Shown: positions 45,901 through 53,339, numbered from the stretch's first letter. The stretch is 64,000 nt of DNA from Paraeggerthella sp964369725 (GCA_964369725.1 CAYJGC010000001.1:62001-126000); one strand, 5' to 3'. The notes: generated by a model not told the origin, from the letters alone. Made by a program: numbers and translations.

Positions 45901-46798
45901 AGTAGTTATCCACATACCAAACCATCTTTTCGATGATAAGCCTTATGCTCCAATCCCTACGGTAGTGCTTGATCATACAACCTTACAAACCCCTCGTGAT
46001 TTCACCTATGAATATCTTGATGCAACCGGTACCTCGGTGACATCACCAACTTCAGCAGGAATCTATAGCGTAAGGATTACTGGTACAGGAAACTACACGA
46101 GTGTCATAAGCACCAGCTTTATCATTGATCCTCTTTCACTAGAGACTGCAGTTGTATCTGGTGTTTCTGATGCTGCATATACCACGCAGTCCTATACTCC
46201 CGTTCCTGTAGTAACGCTAAACGGAGTTGCCTTAGAGAGCCCACGTGACTTTACGGTAGAGTATTTTGATGCAACTGATACAGCTGTGGCATCACCTACA
46301 ACTGTTGGAACCTATACGGCTAAGATAGTAGGTACAGGAAACTATACTGGCATAGCAACTCAAAGTGTAGACTTCACCATTACAATAGCCTCTTTAGATG
46401 CAGCTCAAATTGCACCTATCCAAAACCATACGTATGACTCTAAGTCCTATACGCCAAGCCCTACCGTAACCCTTAACGGACAAGCGCTTGAAACCCCCCG
46501 TGACTACACGGTGGAGTACTTTAATGCAGCAGGTGAGGCCGTTACATCTCCTGTCGACATAGGAACCTATACCGTTAAAATTACTGGTGTTGAAAACTGT
46601 GAAGGTTCAACTAGTGCCACGTTCCAAATTGTAGAAGCGCCTGTTGCGCCTGAAGATCCTAGTAATTCAACTAGTGGCAGCGGCAATGGAAAGACCCTTC
46701 CTGGTACAGGAGATAATAACGCTCCTATAGTTGCGCTTCTTGGCTTGAGTGCGGTAATGTCTCTCGTATTGGTGAGAGTATCACGAAAGGCTGCATAG
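42986..46798 (+). CDS. BspA-like leucine-rich surface protein with sortase anchor
   Basis: A 1270-aa cell-wall protein. A signal peptide (VVLLCLCLCVLPVLLGAVA, then AYAA) precedes about 13 BspA-type leucine-rich repeats of the DUF285 kind (about 130-480, recurring pattern MFEGCSSLTSLDLSNFNTS). Eight Ig-like repeats of ~83 residues follow (about 560-1225), each with a YNxQPYTPSP...ETPRDYT...AGTY...ITGVGNYTGT pattern. At the end are a Ser/Gly linker, LPGTG, a hydrophobic helix and RVSRKAA, a sortase-A type signal. The LRR part of such proteins binds host matrix or other bacteria in oral and gut species. An alternative start is the ATG at 43055. Neither start has a strong ribosome-binding site. 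Confidence 0.9.
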   Translation: MSCIIKNTAKQYVWSLKSKARASMKTKPVTKNPGIATVVLLCLCLCVLPVLLGAVAKETAYAAPLASGESGTVDWEISAEGVLTLTPKEGASEGTLASLRTDIRYDRFDQAPWYDYRKSITAFVIPEGKTIKAGASIGYMFYGFTSLTYLDLTGLDVSGATSIRGLVSGCSNLSAIDFGGIDTSRVTNFEGVFAGCSSLSLINAAAINTSSATTMESMFKECSALTSLDLTGFDTSQVTTMDEMFRGCSVLASLTITQFNTSNVTSMVSMFEDCPKLTSLDLANFNTTKVTNMNYMFDGAQGLVSLNISSFDTINTTSMAGMFAGCASLQTLSFPSTFTVQNVSRLSFMFEGCASLTSLDLSGFSTSKATELNYMFSDCSNLQSVNLSNIDTTSVTRMQNMFEGCASLTSLDLSNFNTSKVTRMEYMFAGCSLLVSPNLSSFDITKVEQVNNMFEGCSSLASIDLTNFSSSNASLNVRDMFRNAYLVSVSIGEATHTEIKDQVPLPPKDYQLDLALDLLTTGKWIDKDKVAYESLAAAPAGEFSAQLDGTLNLNSSTVTFSIDPSAATYSGEEIKPAVTVKNGDRLLTEGTHYTAVYSNNVSAATSSAANAPTVTITGVNNCEGTRSLTFDINPLPVDGATIDAIASQTYNGQPYTPSSTVTLDGVTLETPRDYTTAYLDAGGAPVASPTDAGTYSFTITGVGNYTGTKSVIFTIDQAAVDTASIAVIPNRAYNTQPYTPSPTVMLSGATLETPRDYTIEYFDAVDAPVASPTEAGTYRLKITGVGNYTGTQTVSFTIDQAAVDAASIAAIPNRAYNTQPYTPSPAVALDGVTLETPRDYTIEYFDAANAPVASPTVAGAYSLKITGAGNYTGTQTVSFTIDQAAVSGATVAAIASYTYNDRPYTPSPAVVLDGVTLETPRDYTIEYLDAANAPVSSPTEAGTYRLKITGVGNYTGTQTVSFTIDPLSIQPAVVIHIPNHLFDDKPYAPIPTVVLDHTTLQTPRDFTYEYLDATGTSVTSPTSAGIYSVRITGTGNYTSVISTSFIIDPLSLETAVVSGVSDAAYTTQSYTPVPVVTLNGVALESPRDFTVEYFDATDTAVASPTTVGTYTAKIVGTGNYTGIATQSVDFTITIASLDAAQIAPIQNHTYDSKSYTPSPTVTLNGQALETPRDYTVEYFNAAGEAVTSPVDIGTYTVKITGVENCEGSTSATFQIVEAPVAPEDPSNSTSGSGNGKTLPGTGDNNAPIVALLGLSAVMSLVLVRVSRKAA
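44882..46126 (+). repeat. 249-bp tandem repeats inside the surface protein gene
   Basis: Equivalent positions of successive units fall at 44882, 45131, 45380, 45629 and 45878, an exact 249-bp (83-codon) period. The first four or five units are close at DNA level; long blocks such as the segment around CTACAACACGCAACCCTACA differ by only a few bases. Outer units (before 44882 and after 46126) are more diverged. The pattern suggests recent duplication or recombination between units. Confidence 0.8.
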
Positions 46799-46848
46799 CT
46801 GCATAAGTGAACTGTCGTTTCTGGCGGTGAATACTACAGGAACGTATC

Positions 46849-46892
46849 TTGGCTGCTTAAGCGATTGTATTGCTTAAGCAGCCAAAGTTGTT
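46849..46892 (+). terminator. Terminator of the surface protein gene
   Basis: A 14-bp perfect stem (TTGGCTGCTTAAGC/GCTTAAGCAGCCAA) with a 9-nt loop, about 50 bp after the stop, is followed by GTTGTTTT. Confidence 0.8.
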
Positions 46893-46933
46893 TTATGGGT
46901 TGATTGTCTTTGGATATTTGTTGCGAGTATCAG

Positions 46934-46977
46934 AGCTCTAGCTTATTGACACACATTTCGTCCAATAAGCTAGAGCT
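46934..46977. terminator. Long inverted repeat at the end of the PepSY gene
   Basis: A 15-bp perfect stem (AGCTCTAGCTTATTG and its complement at 46963-46977) with a 14-nt loop lies 31 bp past the stop of the minus-strand lipoprotein gene. No T-run is visible on either side. It is probably a transcription or mRNA-end structure between convergent genes. Confidence 0.55.
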
Positions 46978-47007
46978 TACGACTAAATTCTTTGCAGAAT
47001 TCTAAGA

Positions 47008-47601
47008 TTAATCCATATCGCGCGATAGGATTGATCCGTCAACAGCATTGAGCTTGTACTCATATGTTGCGACTCCCACGTTCCATTCAATCTCGAATTC
47101 AGCAATGCCGTTATCAAGGTCAAACTTGCACTGTAAATTTTGAGTATCGCTTGCGTTTACTCCAGCATCTTGAAGAGCAATTTCTTTTGCCTGATCTTCT
47201 GTGATATATTCGCTTGAAGAAGCGGGGGCATTGCTTTCTTCGTGTTGACCATAGCCTAGCACTTCGCCAGTTAGAGCATCAACATCATAATTGTATTTGG
47301 TGTTTCCATGCCAAAAGTCAATTTCATAAATTGCGCGGCCATCATCAATTTCAAGGTTGCTTTGATAGAATTGCACATCACCCTCAACCAGCTTTGCGTG
47401 TTCTAAAACGATAGTCTTTGCTTTATCGTCCCCAATATAATCTGCTGAGGTAGTTGTTTGTGGTGTGGAAGTGTTTTGTGGTTGTGGGGAGGTGCTTTCC
47501 GATGGCGCAGAAGCGGGCGCGGTGCATCCAGCTAAGGCTAATGATAAGCAGAGGCTATACATGGCTACACTGACGAAGCGAAGGGAACTCTTTGGTTTCA
47601 T
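47008..47601 (-). CDS. Lipoprotein with two PepSY domains
   Basis: The product is 197 aa. A type II signal peptide ends in LALAGC (Cys25), then a Ser/Thr/Pro linker. Two PepSY repeats follow (about 55-115 and 130-195), each with an xAKxIxLxxA helix and a strand pair such as AIYEIDFWHGNTKYNYDVDALTGEVL. PepSY domains often inhibit or regulate extracellular peptidases or bind metal complexes; the precise role is unknown. The ribosome-binding site is AAAGGTG. It is convergent with the surface protein gene. Confidence 0.88.
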   Translation of the reverse strand: MKPKSSLRFVSVAMYSLCLSLALAGCTAPASAPSESTSPQPQNTSTPQTTTSADYIGDDKAKTIVLEHAKLVEGDVQFYQSNLEIDDGRAIYEIDFWHGNTKYNYDVDALTGEVLGYGQHEESNAPASSSEYITEDQAKEIALQDAGVNASDTQNLQCKFDLDNGIAEFEIEWNVGVATYEYKLNAVDGSILSRDMD

Positions 47602-47807
47602 AGTAGCACCTTTCTATTTATTGAGATTGTTCTGTTAGTTTACGAAATTTTATTCATAAATTCTAGCCAAATCATCAGTTATATGATGTGTGATAGTTTG
47701 GCGATTAAGGCATGAGCGACGCTCAGATGCAGTGAGAAATAAAATTTATAATACCTGTTGACATAATGCCAAAATAGGTTCATAATAACCTTCGCTGTTT
47801 TAGCTAT

Positions 47808-47884
47808 GCGCCGTTACCTCAGCTGGATAGAGGGACTGACTACGAATCAGTACGTCGGGGGTTCGAATCCCTCACGGCGCACCA
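47808..47884 (+). tRNA. tRNA-Arg (anticodon ACG)
   Basis: A 77-nt gene with acceptor GCGCCGT/ACGGCGC, discriminator A and encoded CCA. Anticodon loop CTACGAA gives ACG, the substrate of TadA (gene at 13888). The T-loop is GTTCGAATC. Confidence 0.96.
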
Positions 47885-47900
47885 TTTAACAGCCTGAAAT

Positions 47901-47935
47901 CCGCAACGACTGTAAACAGCACGTGCGGTTTTTTT
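47901..47935 (+). terminator. Terminator of tRNA-Arg
   Basis: The hairpin CCGCA...TGCGG with inner CTG/CAG pairing starts 16 bp after the tRNA and is followed by a run of seven T. Confidence 0.75.
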
Positions 47936-48018
47936 ATTGGAAGAAAGAAAGGGACTTTTTTGAAGGTTCGAAAACCGAAGCCTCATAGTATGTAGTCCTC
48001 CTTTGATTTCCCCTGTGC

Positions 48019-48131
48019 GGCAGTTGAAGGAAGACTGCCTGACCTATGCTTAACACAAATTTTACCTGCGGTTCATTGTGCGCGCTTTGTGTAGCGCTAG
48101 TATGAAAGATGCTCAAATTGACAAGCATAGG
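48019..48131 (+). promoter_or_regulatory. Candidate structured leader of the Mg2+ transport operon
   Basis: A hairpin GGCAGT/ACTGCC (48019-48024 with 48034-48039) precedes a long-range 9-bp pairing CCTATGCTT (48043-48051) with AAGCATAGG (48123-48131). Inside the latter lie two adjacent short stems, CACAA/TTGTG (48054-48058 with 48076-48080) and GCGCT/AGCGC (48082-48086 with 48093-48097). This is a possible multi-branch RNA ending about 10 nt before the ribosome-binding site. It does not match the M-box or yybP-ykoY patterns I know. Confidence 0.4.
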
Positions 48132-48153
48132 CGTACACAGTAAGGGAACATTT

Positions 48154-49506
48154 ATGCTCTATCTCTCTCAAATGCTGGGAAAGCCTGTCATCGACTCAAC
48201 AGGCGAAAAAATTGGTACTATTTCTGATCTCGCCATTTCAACAGGTGAGGTTTTTCCTCGTATCACGAGTCTTGCATTTCAAGGGCCTGGAAAAGTGCCC
48301 TTCATGATTTCATGGCGAAAATACGTCGACACCTTCGACGAAGATGGCATTACGCTCACGGTTGAAGCTTTTGATATTCGTTTTAGCTACTTGCAACCCG
48401 ATGAAGTTTTATTGGCGCGAGACCTGTTGAATCGTCAGATTGTTGACACGCAGGGGATGAAGGTTGTTAGAGTAAATGACTTGAAGCTTTCTGTTTCGGG
48501 GGTGCAATTAAGACTTCTCGGCGCTGAAGTGGGCACACGTGGAATTTTGCGCGGACTTGCGCCTTGGATTGAGAGCGCGGTAGTGGCTACTGCTAAGCTT
48601 TTTGGAAAACGTATAGACGAGCAAATCATCGCATGGAATTACATGGATTTGCTCGACCGAGACCTATCAAAGGTAAAGCTTTCAGTTACGCATAAGCGTC
48701 TTGATGAGCTCCATCCTGCTGACGTTGCAGACATTTTAGAGCAACTAGATCCCCAGCAGCGGGCAAATGTTTTTCAGCACTTAGATGATGCCCATGCGAC
48801 CGAAGCAATTTCGGAGATGGAAGATGAGTATCAAGCAGACTTTATCGAAGACCTTGACGACGCTCGAGCGGCGGGGCTGCTTGGGGATATGGACCCTGAT
48901 GACGCTGCAGACATTGTCAGAGACTTGTCATACGAAAAAGCGGAAACTTTGTTGCGCCTTATGGGTGTTGAAGATGCCACTGAAATTCGCCGTCTATTGG
49001 GCTACAAGGATGGTACTGCAGGCGGCATGATGACAACGCAGTATGTAGCGGTAAATATGGATGATACCGTGGCTGAAACTATTGAAGTATTGCGCGAGCT
49101 TCCAGAAGACCATCCTACGGTTCATTATGTTTACGTATTAGATGCTTATGGGCAGCTTGAGGGTGTTTTAAGTCTGCGTACGCTGGTGCTCAATGATGCT
49201 TCGAAACCCGTTCGCGATCTTATGTATGATGACATTATTTCTGCAACACCTGAAGAGACTGAAGAAGATGTATCTGCGGACATTTTTAAATATGAGCTAC
49301 CCGCAATGCCCGTAGTTGATGAACACGGAGTGTTGTTGGGTATTGTAACGGTAGATGACGCTTGGGATGCCATAGAAGAAGATGTAAGCGGGGATAAAGT
49401 ACAGCTAACGGCACTAAAAATTTCAGGTGCATTGCTTGGAGCTGTACTGCTTTTGGTCTTATATACATTGGTTTTGTTCCAGATTATTGGCTATAGTTGG
49501 AGCTAA
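48154..49506 (+). CDS. PRC-barrel / MgtE_N / CBS protein, likely Mg2+ sensor partner of the next transporter
   Basis: From the ATG at 48154 (AAGGGAAC site; an ATG at 48109 lies in the folded leader) it is 450 aa. Two PRC-barrel-like domains (about 1-75 and 80-150) lead to an MgtE N-domain with its helical superhelix (HPADVADILEQLDPQQR, MDPDDAADIVRDL; about 187-285). A CBS pair (MTTQYVAVNMDDTVAETIEVL; about 290-410) and a single C-terminal membrane helix (ISGALLGAVLLLVLYTLVLF) follow. In MgtE the N and CBS domains are the Mg2+-sensing plug, but the five-helix pore domain is absent here. The transporter gene starts 3 bp after its stop, so a regulatory partnership is the natural inference. Confidence 0.85.
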   Translation: MLYLSQMLGKPVIDSTGEKIGTISDLAISTGEVFPRITSLAFQGPGKVPFMISWRKYVDTFDEDGITLTVEAFDIRFSYLQPDEVLLARDLLNRQIVDTQGMKVVRVNDLKLSVSGVQLRLLGAEVGTRGILRGLAPWIESAVVATAKLFGKRIDEQIIAWNYMDLLDRDLSKVKLSVTHKRLDELHPADVADILEQLDPQQRANVFQHLDDAHATEAISEMEDEYQADFIEDLDDARAAGLLGDMDPDDAADIVRDLSYEKAETLLRLMGVEDATEIRRLLGYKDGTAGGMMTTQYVAVNMDDTVAETIEVLRELPEDHPTVHYVYVLDAYGQLEGVLSLRTLVLNDASKPVRDLMYDDIISATPEETEEDVSADIFKYELPAMPVVDEHGVLLGIVTVDDAWDAIEEDVSGDKVQLTALKISGALLGAVLLLVLYTLVLFQIIGYSWS

Positions 49507-49509
49507 TGT

Positions 49510-50805
49510 ATGGCAGAGAACAAAAACACAGCACCTGAGTTGTTGACCCAAGAAACAGAAGGGCTTGAAAGGAAGAAGCCTCGTGGAAAGCTTTGGCTTT
49601 TGCTTGCTGCTATGGGTCCGGGTATTGTAACTGCTATGGCAGGAAACGATGCTGGAGGTATCTCTACCTATTCAACCGTGGGAGCTACGTTTGGTTATGC
49701 GGCTCTATGGGTTATTCCGGTTATGTGTGTCTTGCTTATCGTGGTGGAAATGACCGCAGCACGCATGGGTGCTGTTACGGGTAAGGGTTTTGCAGCGCTT
49801 ATCAGGGAGCGTTTTGGTATTCGTCTTACCGCATTGGCAATGTTGGCACTATTGATTGGTAATGTATGTACAACATTTTCAGAATTTGCTGGCATAGCGG
49901 CAGGCATGGAAATGTTTGGTGTCTCAAAATATATCTCAGTCCCTGTTGCAGCAGCAGCTGTTTGGCTGCTTATTGTAGGAGGAAGCTATAAGCGGGTAGA
50001 AAAGGTATTTCTCATACTCTCGTTGGTTTTCGTTACGTATATCGTCGCTGCATTTCTTGCAAAACCAAATTGGAATGATGCTTTGACCAGCACCTTCATT
50101 CCTCAGATAGTAGAAGATCGAGCATTCATTTCGCTTGTTATCGCTATGATAGGTACAACAATAGCGCCTTGGATGATGTTTTTTAACCAAAGTAACGTGG
50201 TTGAAAAGGGCGCCTCTATTAAAGATTTGTTTTCGCAAAAAGTAGACGTGGTCTCGGGCACTATTGCGGCGTGTTTGGTTGCTTGGTTCATTATCGTAAC
50301 TACGGGAAGCGTTTTGTATCCGCAAGGAATTGCTGTTGAATCTGCTGCCGATGCGGCGAGTGCTTTGGCGCCGTTTGCGGGAGAATATGCCGAAGCGCTT
50401 TTTGCAGTCGGTTTGATTGCGGCATCGTTTTTGGCAGCGTGTGTGCTTCCCCTTACGACAGCTTTTGTTATTTGTGAAGCGTTTGGTTGGGAGGCTGGCG
50501 TTTCCTTTAAGTGGAAAGAGGCTCCACTCTTTAAGAGTATTTTTACTTTTGTGATTGGATTCTCGGCGCTAATCGTGCTGCTTCCTGGCGTTAATCTGAT
50601 GGGGATTATGCTTACTGCTCAATTTATTAACGGACTTGTTCTGCCCGTACTTTTGGTATTTATGGCCATAATTGCTGCCGACAAACGAGTAATGGGCGCT
50701 TATCGCGTCCGTATGTCGTCTCGTATTTTAATTTGGCTGACGGTGAGTATTGTTACGGTGCTCACCGTCATTTTGCTAGGAATGCAAGTTTTGGGCGTTG
50801 GCTAG
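49510..50805 (+). CDS. NRAMP-related magnesium transporter (NRMT type)
   Basis: A 431-aa LeuT-fold transporter with about 11 helices. In true NRAMPs helix 1 reads DPGN and helix 6 reads MPH. Here helix 1 reads D47-A-G-G (MAGNDAGGIST) and helix 6 reads IGTTIAPW (214-221), with Ala219 in place of the metal-ligating Met and Trp221 for His. Loss of the Met is the known mark of NRMTs, which carry Mg2+ as well as Mn2+; a member from Eggerthella lenta has been structurally characterised. Manganese-only transport is therefore less likely. It is coupled to the upstream PRC/MgtE_N/CBS gene. Confidence 0.88.
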   Translation: MAENKNTAPELLTQETEGLERKKPRGKLWLLLAAMGPGIVTAMAGNDAGGISTYSTVGATFGYAALWVIPVMCVLLIVVEMTAARMGAVTGKGFAALIRERFGIRLTALAMLALLIGNVCTTFSEFAGIAAGMEMFGVSKYISVPVAAAAVWLLIVGGSYKRVEKVFLILSLVFVTYIVAAFLAKPNWNDALTSTFIPQIVEDRAFISLVIAMIGTTIAPWMMFFNQSNVVEKGASIKDLFSQKVDVVSGTIAACLVAWFIIVTTGSVLYPQGIAVESAADAASALAPFAGEYAEALFAVGLIAASFLAACVLPLTTAFVICEAFGWEAGVSFKWKEAPLFKSIFTFVIGFSALIVLLPGVNLMGIMLTAQFINGLVLPVLLVFMAIIAADKRVMGAYRVRMSSRILIWLTVSIVTVLTVILLGMQVLGVG

Positions 50806-50812
50806 AGGGCCT

Positions 50813-51286
50813 CTATTGCTCTTGCAAAAGTCTCTCTGATTCTTTTTTGAGAGACTGGGCAAAAACCTGTTGCTTGGTTTGCCCATCGCGGTCGGCTTTC
50901 ATGATTGAAGCAACGCTGATGGCTGAAAGATACGCATCCATGCTTTCTTCAATAAGATTGTAGGATTGTTGGATGTCATCTAAAATTCCTTCACCCTTAC
51001 GAGCTTCTCGTTTTGCACGGGTTACATGTTTGGAGTTTGCATCAATGGCGCTGATGATGTCAAGAAGGCTGATGTCATTAGTGTCTTTTGCAAGACAGTA
51101 GCCGCCATGCTTGCCTGGACGCGCTTCAATAATGCCTGCATTACGCAGTAGCTGTGCAAGCTGAATAAGGTAGTCCCGCGGAATGGCCATATCTTCTGCA
51201 ATGCTTTTTGACGAACAGATGGTTCCTTGAGATGCTAGATAGAGTACAGCACGCATCCCATAGTCGGTCGACGCTTTCAAATGCAT
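50813..51286 (-). CDS. Rrf2-family transcriptional regulator lacking Fe-S cysteines
   Basis: The product is 157 aa. The N-terminal winged helix MHLKASTDYGMRAVLYLAS...SKSIAEDMAIPRDYLIQLAQLLRNAGII and wing RPGKHGGYCLAKD are typical of Rrf2. The region where IscR/NsrR carry three cysteines (about 90-105) reads HVTRAKREARKGEG, without Cys. It may thus sense something other than an iron-sulfur cluster, as CymR does. The C-terminal 60 residues form a helical tail. The ATG has an AGGAGAG site. It is convergent with the NRMT gene (7-bp gap). Confidence 0.88.
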   Translation of the reverse strand: MHLKASTDYGMRAVLYLASQGTICSSKSIAEDMAIPRDYLIQLAQLLRNAGIIEARPGKHGGYCLAKDTNDISLLDIISAIDANSKHVTRAKREARKGEGILDDIQQSYNLIEESMDAYLSAISVASIMKADRDGQTKQQVFAQSLKKESERLLQEQ

Positions 51287-51620
51287 AGTTCTCTCCTAAC
51301 TCGATGTGGGCTCGAGTTTGTACGAACCCAGAGTCGTCACGATACACAAAGTTGAACCTAGTGTAACGGTAATGAATTGATTATAGCAAGTCTTATAGAT
51401 ATTTGAAAATGAAAACGAAGAGAAACGGTTACGATTGCGAAACCTCTTTACCGTTCTTCCTTCGAAAACATAAATATCCTCCTGGCTCACTTCGTGTCCA
51501 GGAAAACCTCCGGAGCCCCCAAAAACTGCACTAAGTTTGGCAACCAACCAACCAACCTCTGTAGCATCCTTTGAAAGCTGTGGCTGTTGAAAAGAAGAAA
51601 ATGGGCTATACTGCGAGGCT
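51287..51620. other. Intergenic region between the Rrf2 gene and the cyclo-ligase gene
   Basis: 334 bp with no supported gene. A perfect 7-bp inverted repeat AACTCGA/TCGAGTT (51298-51318) lies 12 bp upstream of the Rrf2 start, overlapping the position of an operator for autoregulation. Three CCAA units occur at about 51543-51555. A TATACT (51607-51612) just before the cyclo-ligase start lacks a properly spaced -35. Confidence 0.45.
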
Positions 51621-52262
51621 ATGATGACAAAACAAGAAATAAGAAAACAGCTGATAAAACGCCGAAATGAGATTCCTTCCTCGGTCAGGGAAGAAAAGAG
51701 TTCGGTGATTTCTCAGGCTCTTTATACTTTGCTTGATACCCACAGTGAATGCGCACTAGAAAATCGTGACAGAGTAACCCCAGAAAGCTTACTTCAAAGA
51801 CCTCTTATAGCTTTGTATGAAGCAATGGGTAGCGAGGTTGACCTGAATGTCTTTGTCAAGAAGGCTGATAGGCAAAATTGGAGACTATGCTTTCCTTTTA
51901 TGGTGAGAAACCTGACCGGCCAAAAAGCCTCAATGTTTTTTTATGAGATTGAATCAGGGAAATTGTGTGATGCAAGGCAGGGAGTGTTGCAAAAGCCTCT
52001 TTGTGTGCACCGTCATTGCGACCTAATTCAGCAGGGGTTTATTTTAGTAGATCACTCGAGCATAGATATTGTGGTTGTCCCTTTGGTTGCATACACTAAA
52101 GAGGGTCAGCGTCTTGGCTATGGCGGGGGGAATTACGACCGATTTTTGCCAAAGTTGTCAGAAGATGCTTTAGTTGTGGGTGTTGCGTTTGAGGAGCAAT
52201 GCAATAACAGCATTCCTCTTGAGCCACATGATATCCCGTTGTCACGCATTCTGTCTGCGTAG
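51621..52262 (+). CDS. 5-formyltetrahydrofolate cyclo-ligase
   Basis: Converts 5-formyl-THF to 5,10-methenyl-THF. At 213 aa it has an N-terminal KQEIRKQLIKRRNEIP, ALYEAMGSEVDLN (the family's usual sheet), and the phosphate/ATP loop RLGYGGGNYDRFLPKL (about 170-185) followed by GVAFEEQ and the terminal HDIPLSRILSA. A middle insertion (ALENRDRVTPESLLQR, about 47-62) is longer than usual. The start can be either of two adjacent ATG codons. The last 19 bp are repeated 71 bp downstream. Confidence 0.92.
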   Translation: MMTKQEIRKQLIKRRNEIPSSVREEKSSVISQALYTLLDTHSECALENRDRVTPESLLQRPLIALYEAMGSEVDLNVFVKKADRQNWRLCFPFMVRNLTGQKASMFFYEIESGKLCDARQGVLQKPLCVHRHCDLIQQGFILVDHSSIDIVVVPLVAYTKEGQRLGYGGGNYDRFLPKLSEDALVVGVAFEEQCNNSIPLEPHDIPLSRILSA

Positions 52263-52332
52263 GGCTCTTGGGTATGCGTTGCTTGACCGTGAAATACAGC
52301 GGTAATCCAGCTCCACGCATTCTATCTGCGTA
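52243..52332. repeat. Duplicated 19-bp element at the end of the cyclo-ligase gene
   Basis: CACGCATTCTGTCTGCGTA at 52243-52261 (the final codons) recurs at 52314-52332 with one mismatch. Each copy contains the inverted repeat ACGCA-N7-TGCGT. It may be a duplicated 3' end or a repeated protein/RNA motif. Confidence 0.55.
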
Positions 52333-52451
52333 AGCTTTGCGCTGCAGAAGTATAAACATTATTAAATGGCAAAATCGAAAGACGTGTCGAATTTTCTAGG
52401 GTGCTAAAAAGAGAGTTATGCAGTGGGTTTCTATCAAGTAGCACCCTGCAT

Positions 52452-53036
52452 TTAGCGAGGTTTATGCTCAAGTGCCTTGTAGAGCATATGAGGCACGCAG
52501 GCTGTTAATCCCCGTGCTGCTGTGATTGGGTCGGAATTAGTAGAACAAAGAAAAGATCTAATAGCAAGGCTTTCAATGTGGGGATGAATTTTTGTGCAGT
52601 AAATTAAGAGTTCATCGGATAAATCATGCCCTCGATTCTTAAGCGCTGATTGTAGGCAGCACGTTCTGTCGGATACCCATTTTTTTGTTTCTCCTATTGA
52701 ATGAGGAGAAGAGGGCATACCAAGATGACTTGAATTTGCACTCAGTAGAATATAGCGCCTTTCTTCTGATATCAGAGAGAAAAGTATTTCATACGCTTCG
52801 TTCCAATCAAGGTCTTCTCCGATTCTATCGATAGTGTGCGTGCAAATCAGTTCTTTGTACCACCGACTTATTTCGAATTTTGACGAAAATAAACTATAGA
52901 AGACCCTTTTTGAGATGTAGGCATTTTGACAAATGTCACTCACTGTTGATTCGTTAATATTTTGTTTAAGGCTGTGAACAATCTGTAAACGTCGTTCGTC
53001 GTCACTAGAGAGCCTCAAAATAAAGAAATTACTCAC
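52452..53036 (-). CDS. TetR-like transcriptional regulator
   Basis: A 194-aa regulator. Residues ~12-58 look like a TetR-type helix-turn-helix (VHSLKQNINESTVSDICQNA, then ISKRVFYSLFSSKFEI), although the match is diverged. The rest is helical with several Cys and His but no known ligand motif. The GTG start has a strong GAGGAGGGG site. It is divergent from the exported flavoprotein, the arrangement seen repeatedly for specialised FAD reductases of Eggerthellaceae, so it probably controls that gene. Confidence 0.75.
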   Translation of the reverse strand: MSNFFILRLSSDDERRLQIVHSLKQNINESTVSDICQNAYISKRVFYSLFSSKFEISRWYKELICTHTIDRIGEDLDWNEAYEILFSLISEERRYILLSANSSHLGMPSSPHSIGETKKWVSDRTCCLQSALKNRGHDLSDELLIYCTKIHPHIESLAIRSFLCSTNSDPITAARGLTACVPHMLYKALEHKPR

Positions 53037-53162
53037 GAAACCCCTCCTCGATCATGCACAGATTACTGCAGGCTCACAACCAATTAAGCGAGACAAAAAG
53101 ACCCTGCAATTTTCCCCCGTACATACTATGCAAGATTCAGAAGTGATACGCAAGGAGTTGGT

Positions 53163-53261
53163 GTTGAAAATTGATTCAACTTGGGCGGTTAAGTCTCATT
53201 GTGAAACAAAAAGCTAAAACAGTTTCACTAATGCAACGAATGGTGAACTTGAAACTTTCAA
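53163..53261. promoter_or_regulatory. Three palindromes in the divergent regulator/flavoprotein region
   Basis: GTTGAA-N6-TTCAAC (53163-53180), GTGAAAC-N14-GTTTCAC (53201-53228) and the odd palindrome TTGAAACTTTCAA (53249-53261) follow one another within 100 bp upstream of the flavoprotein gene. All share a GAAA/TTTC core, so they are candidate operators for the adjacent TetR-like regulator. Confidence 0.5.
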
Positions 53262-53339
53262 AAGTTATTGAGATTTGATACATTTTTTGTGGAGGTTTTA
53301 GGGAAGTCTCCAGCAATGCTTCAGAAAAGGAGAGGTATT

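Noticed and set aside
47940..48153. M-box or yybP-ykoY riboswitch before the Mg2+ operon
   Set aside because: None of the conserved core sequences of these classes could be found, although a different fold is possible and is reported as a finding.
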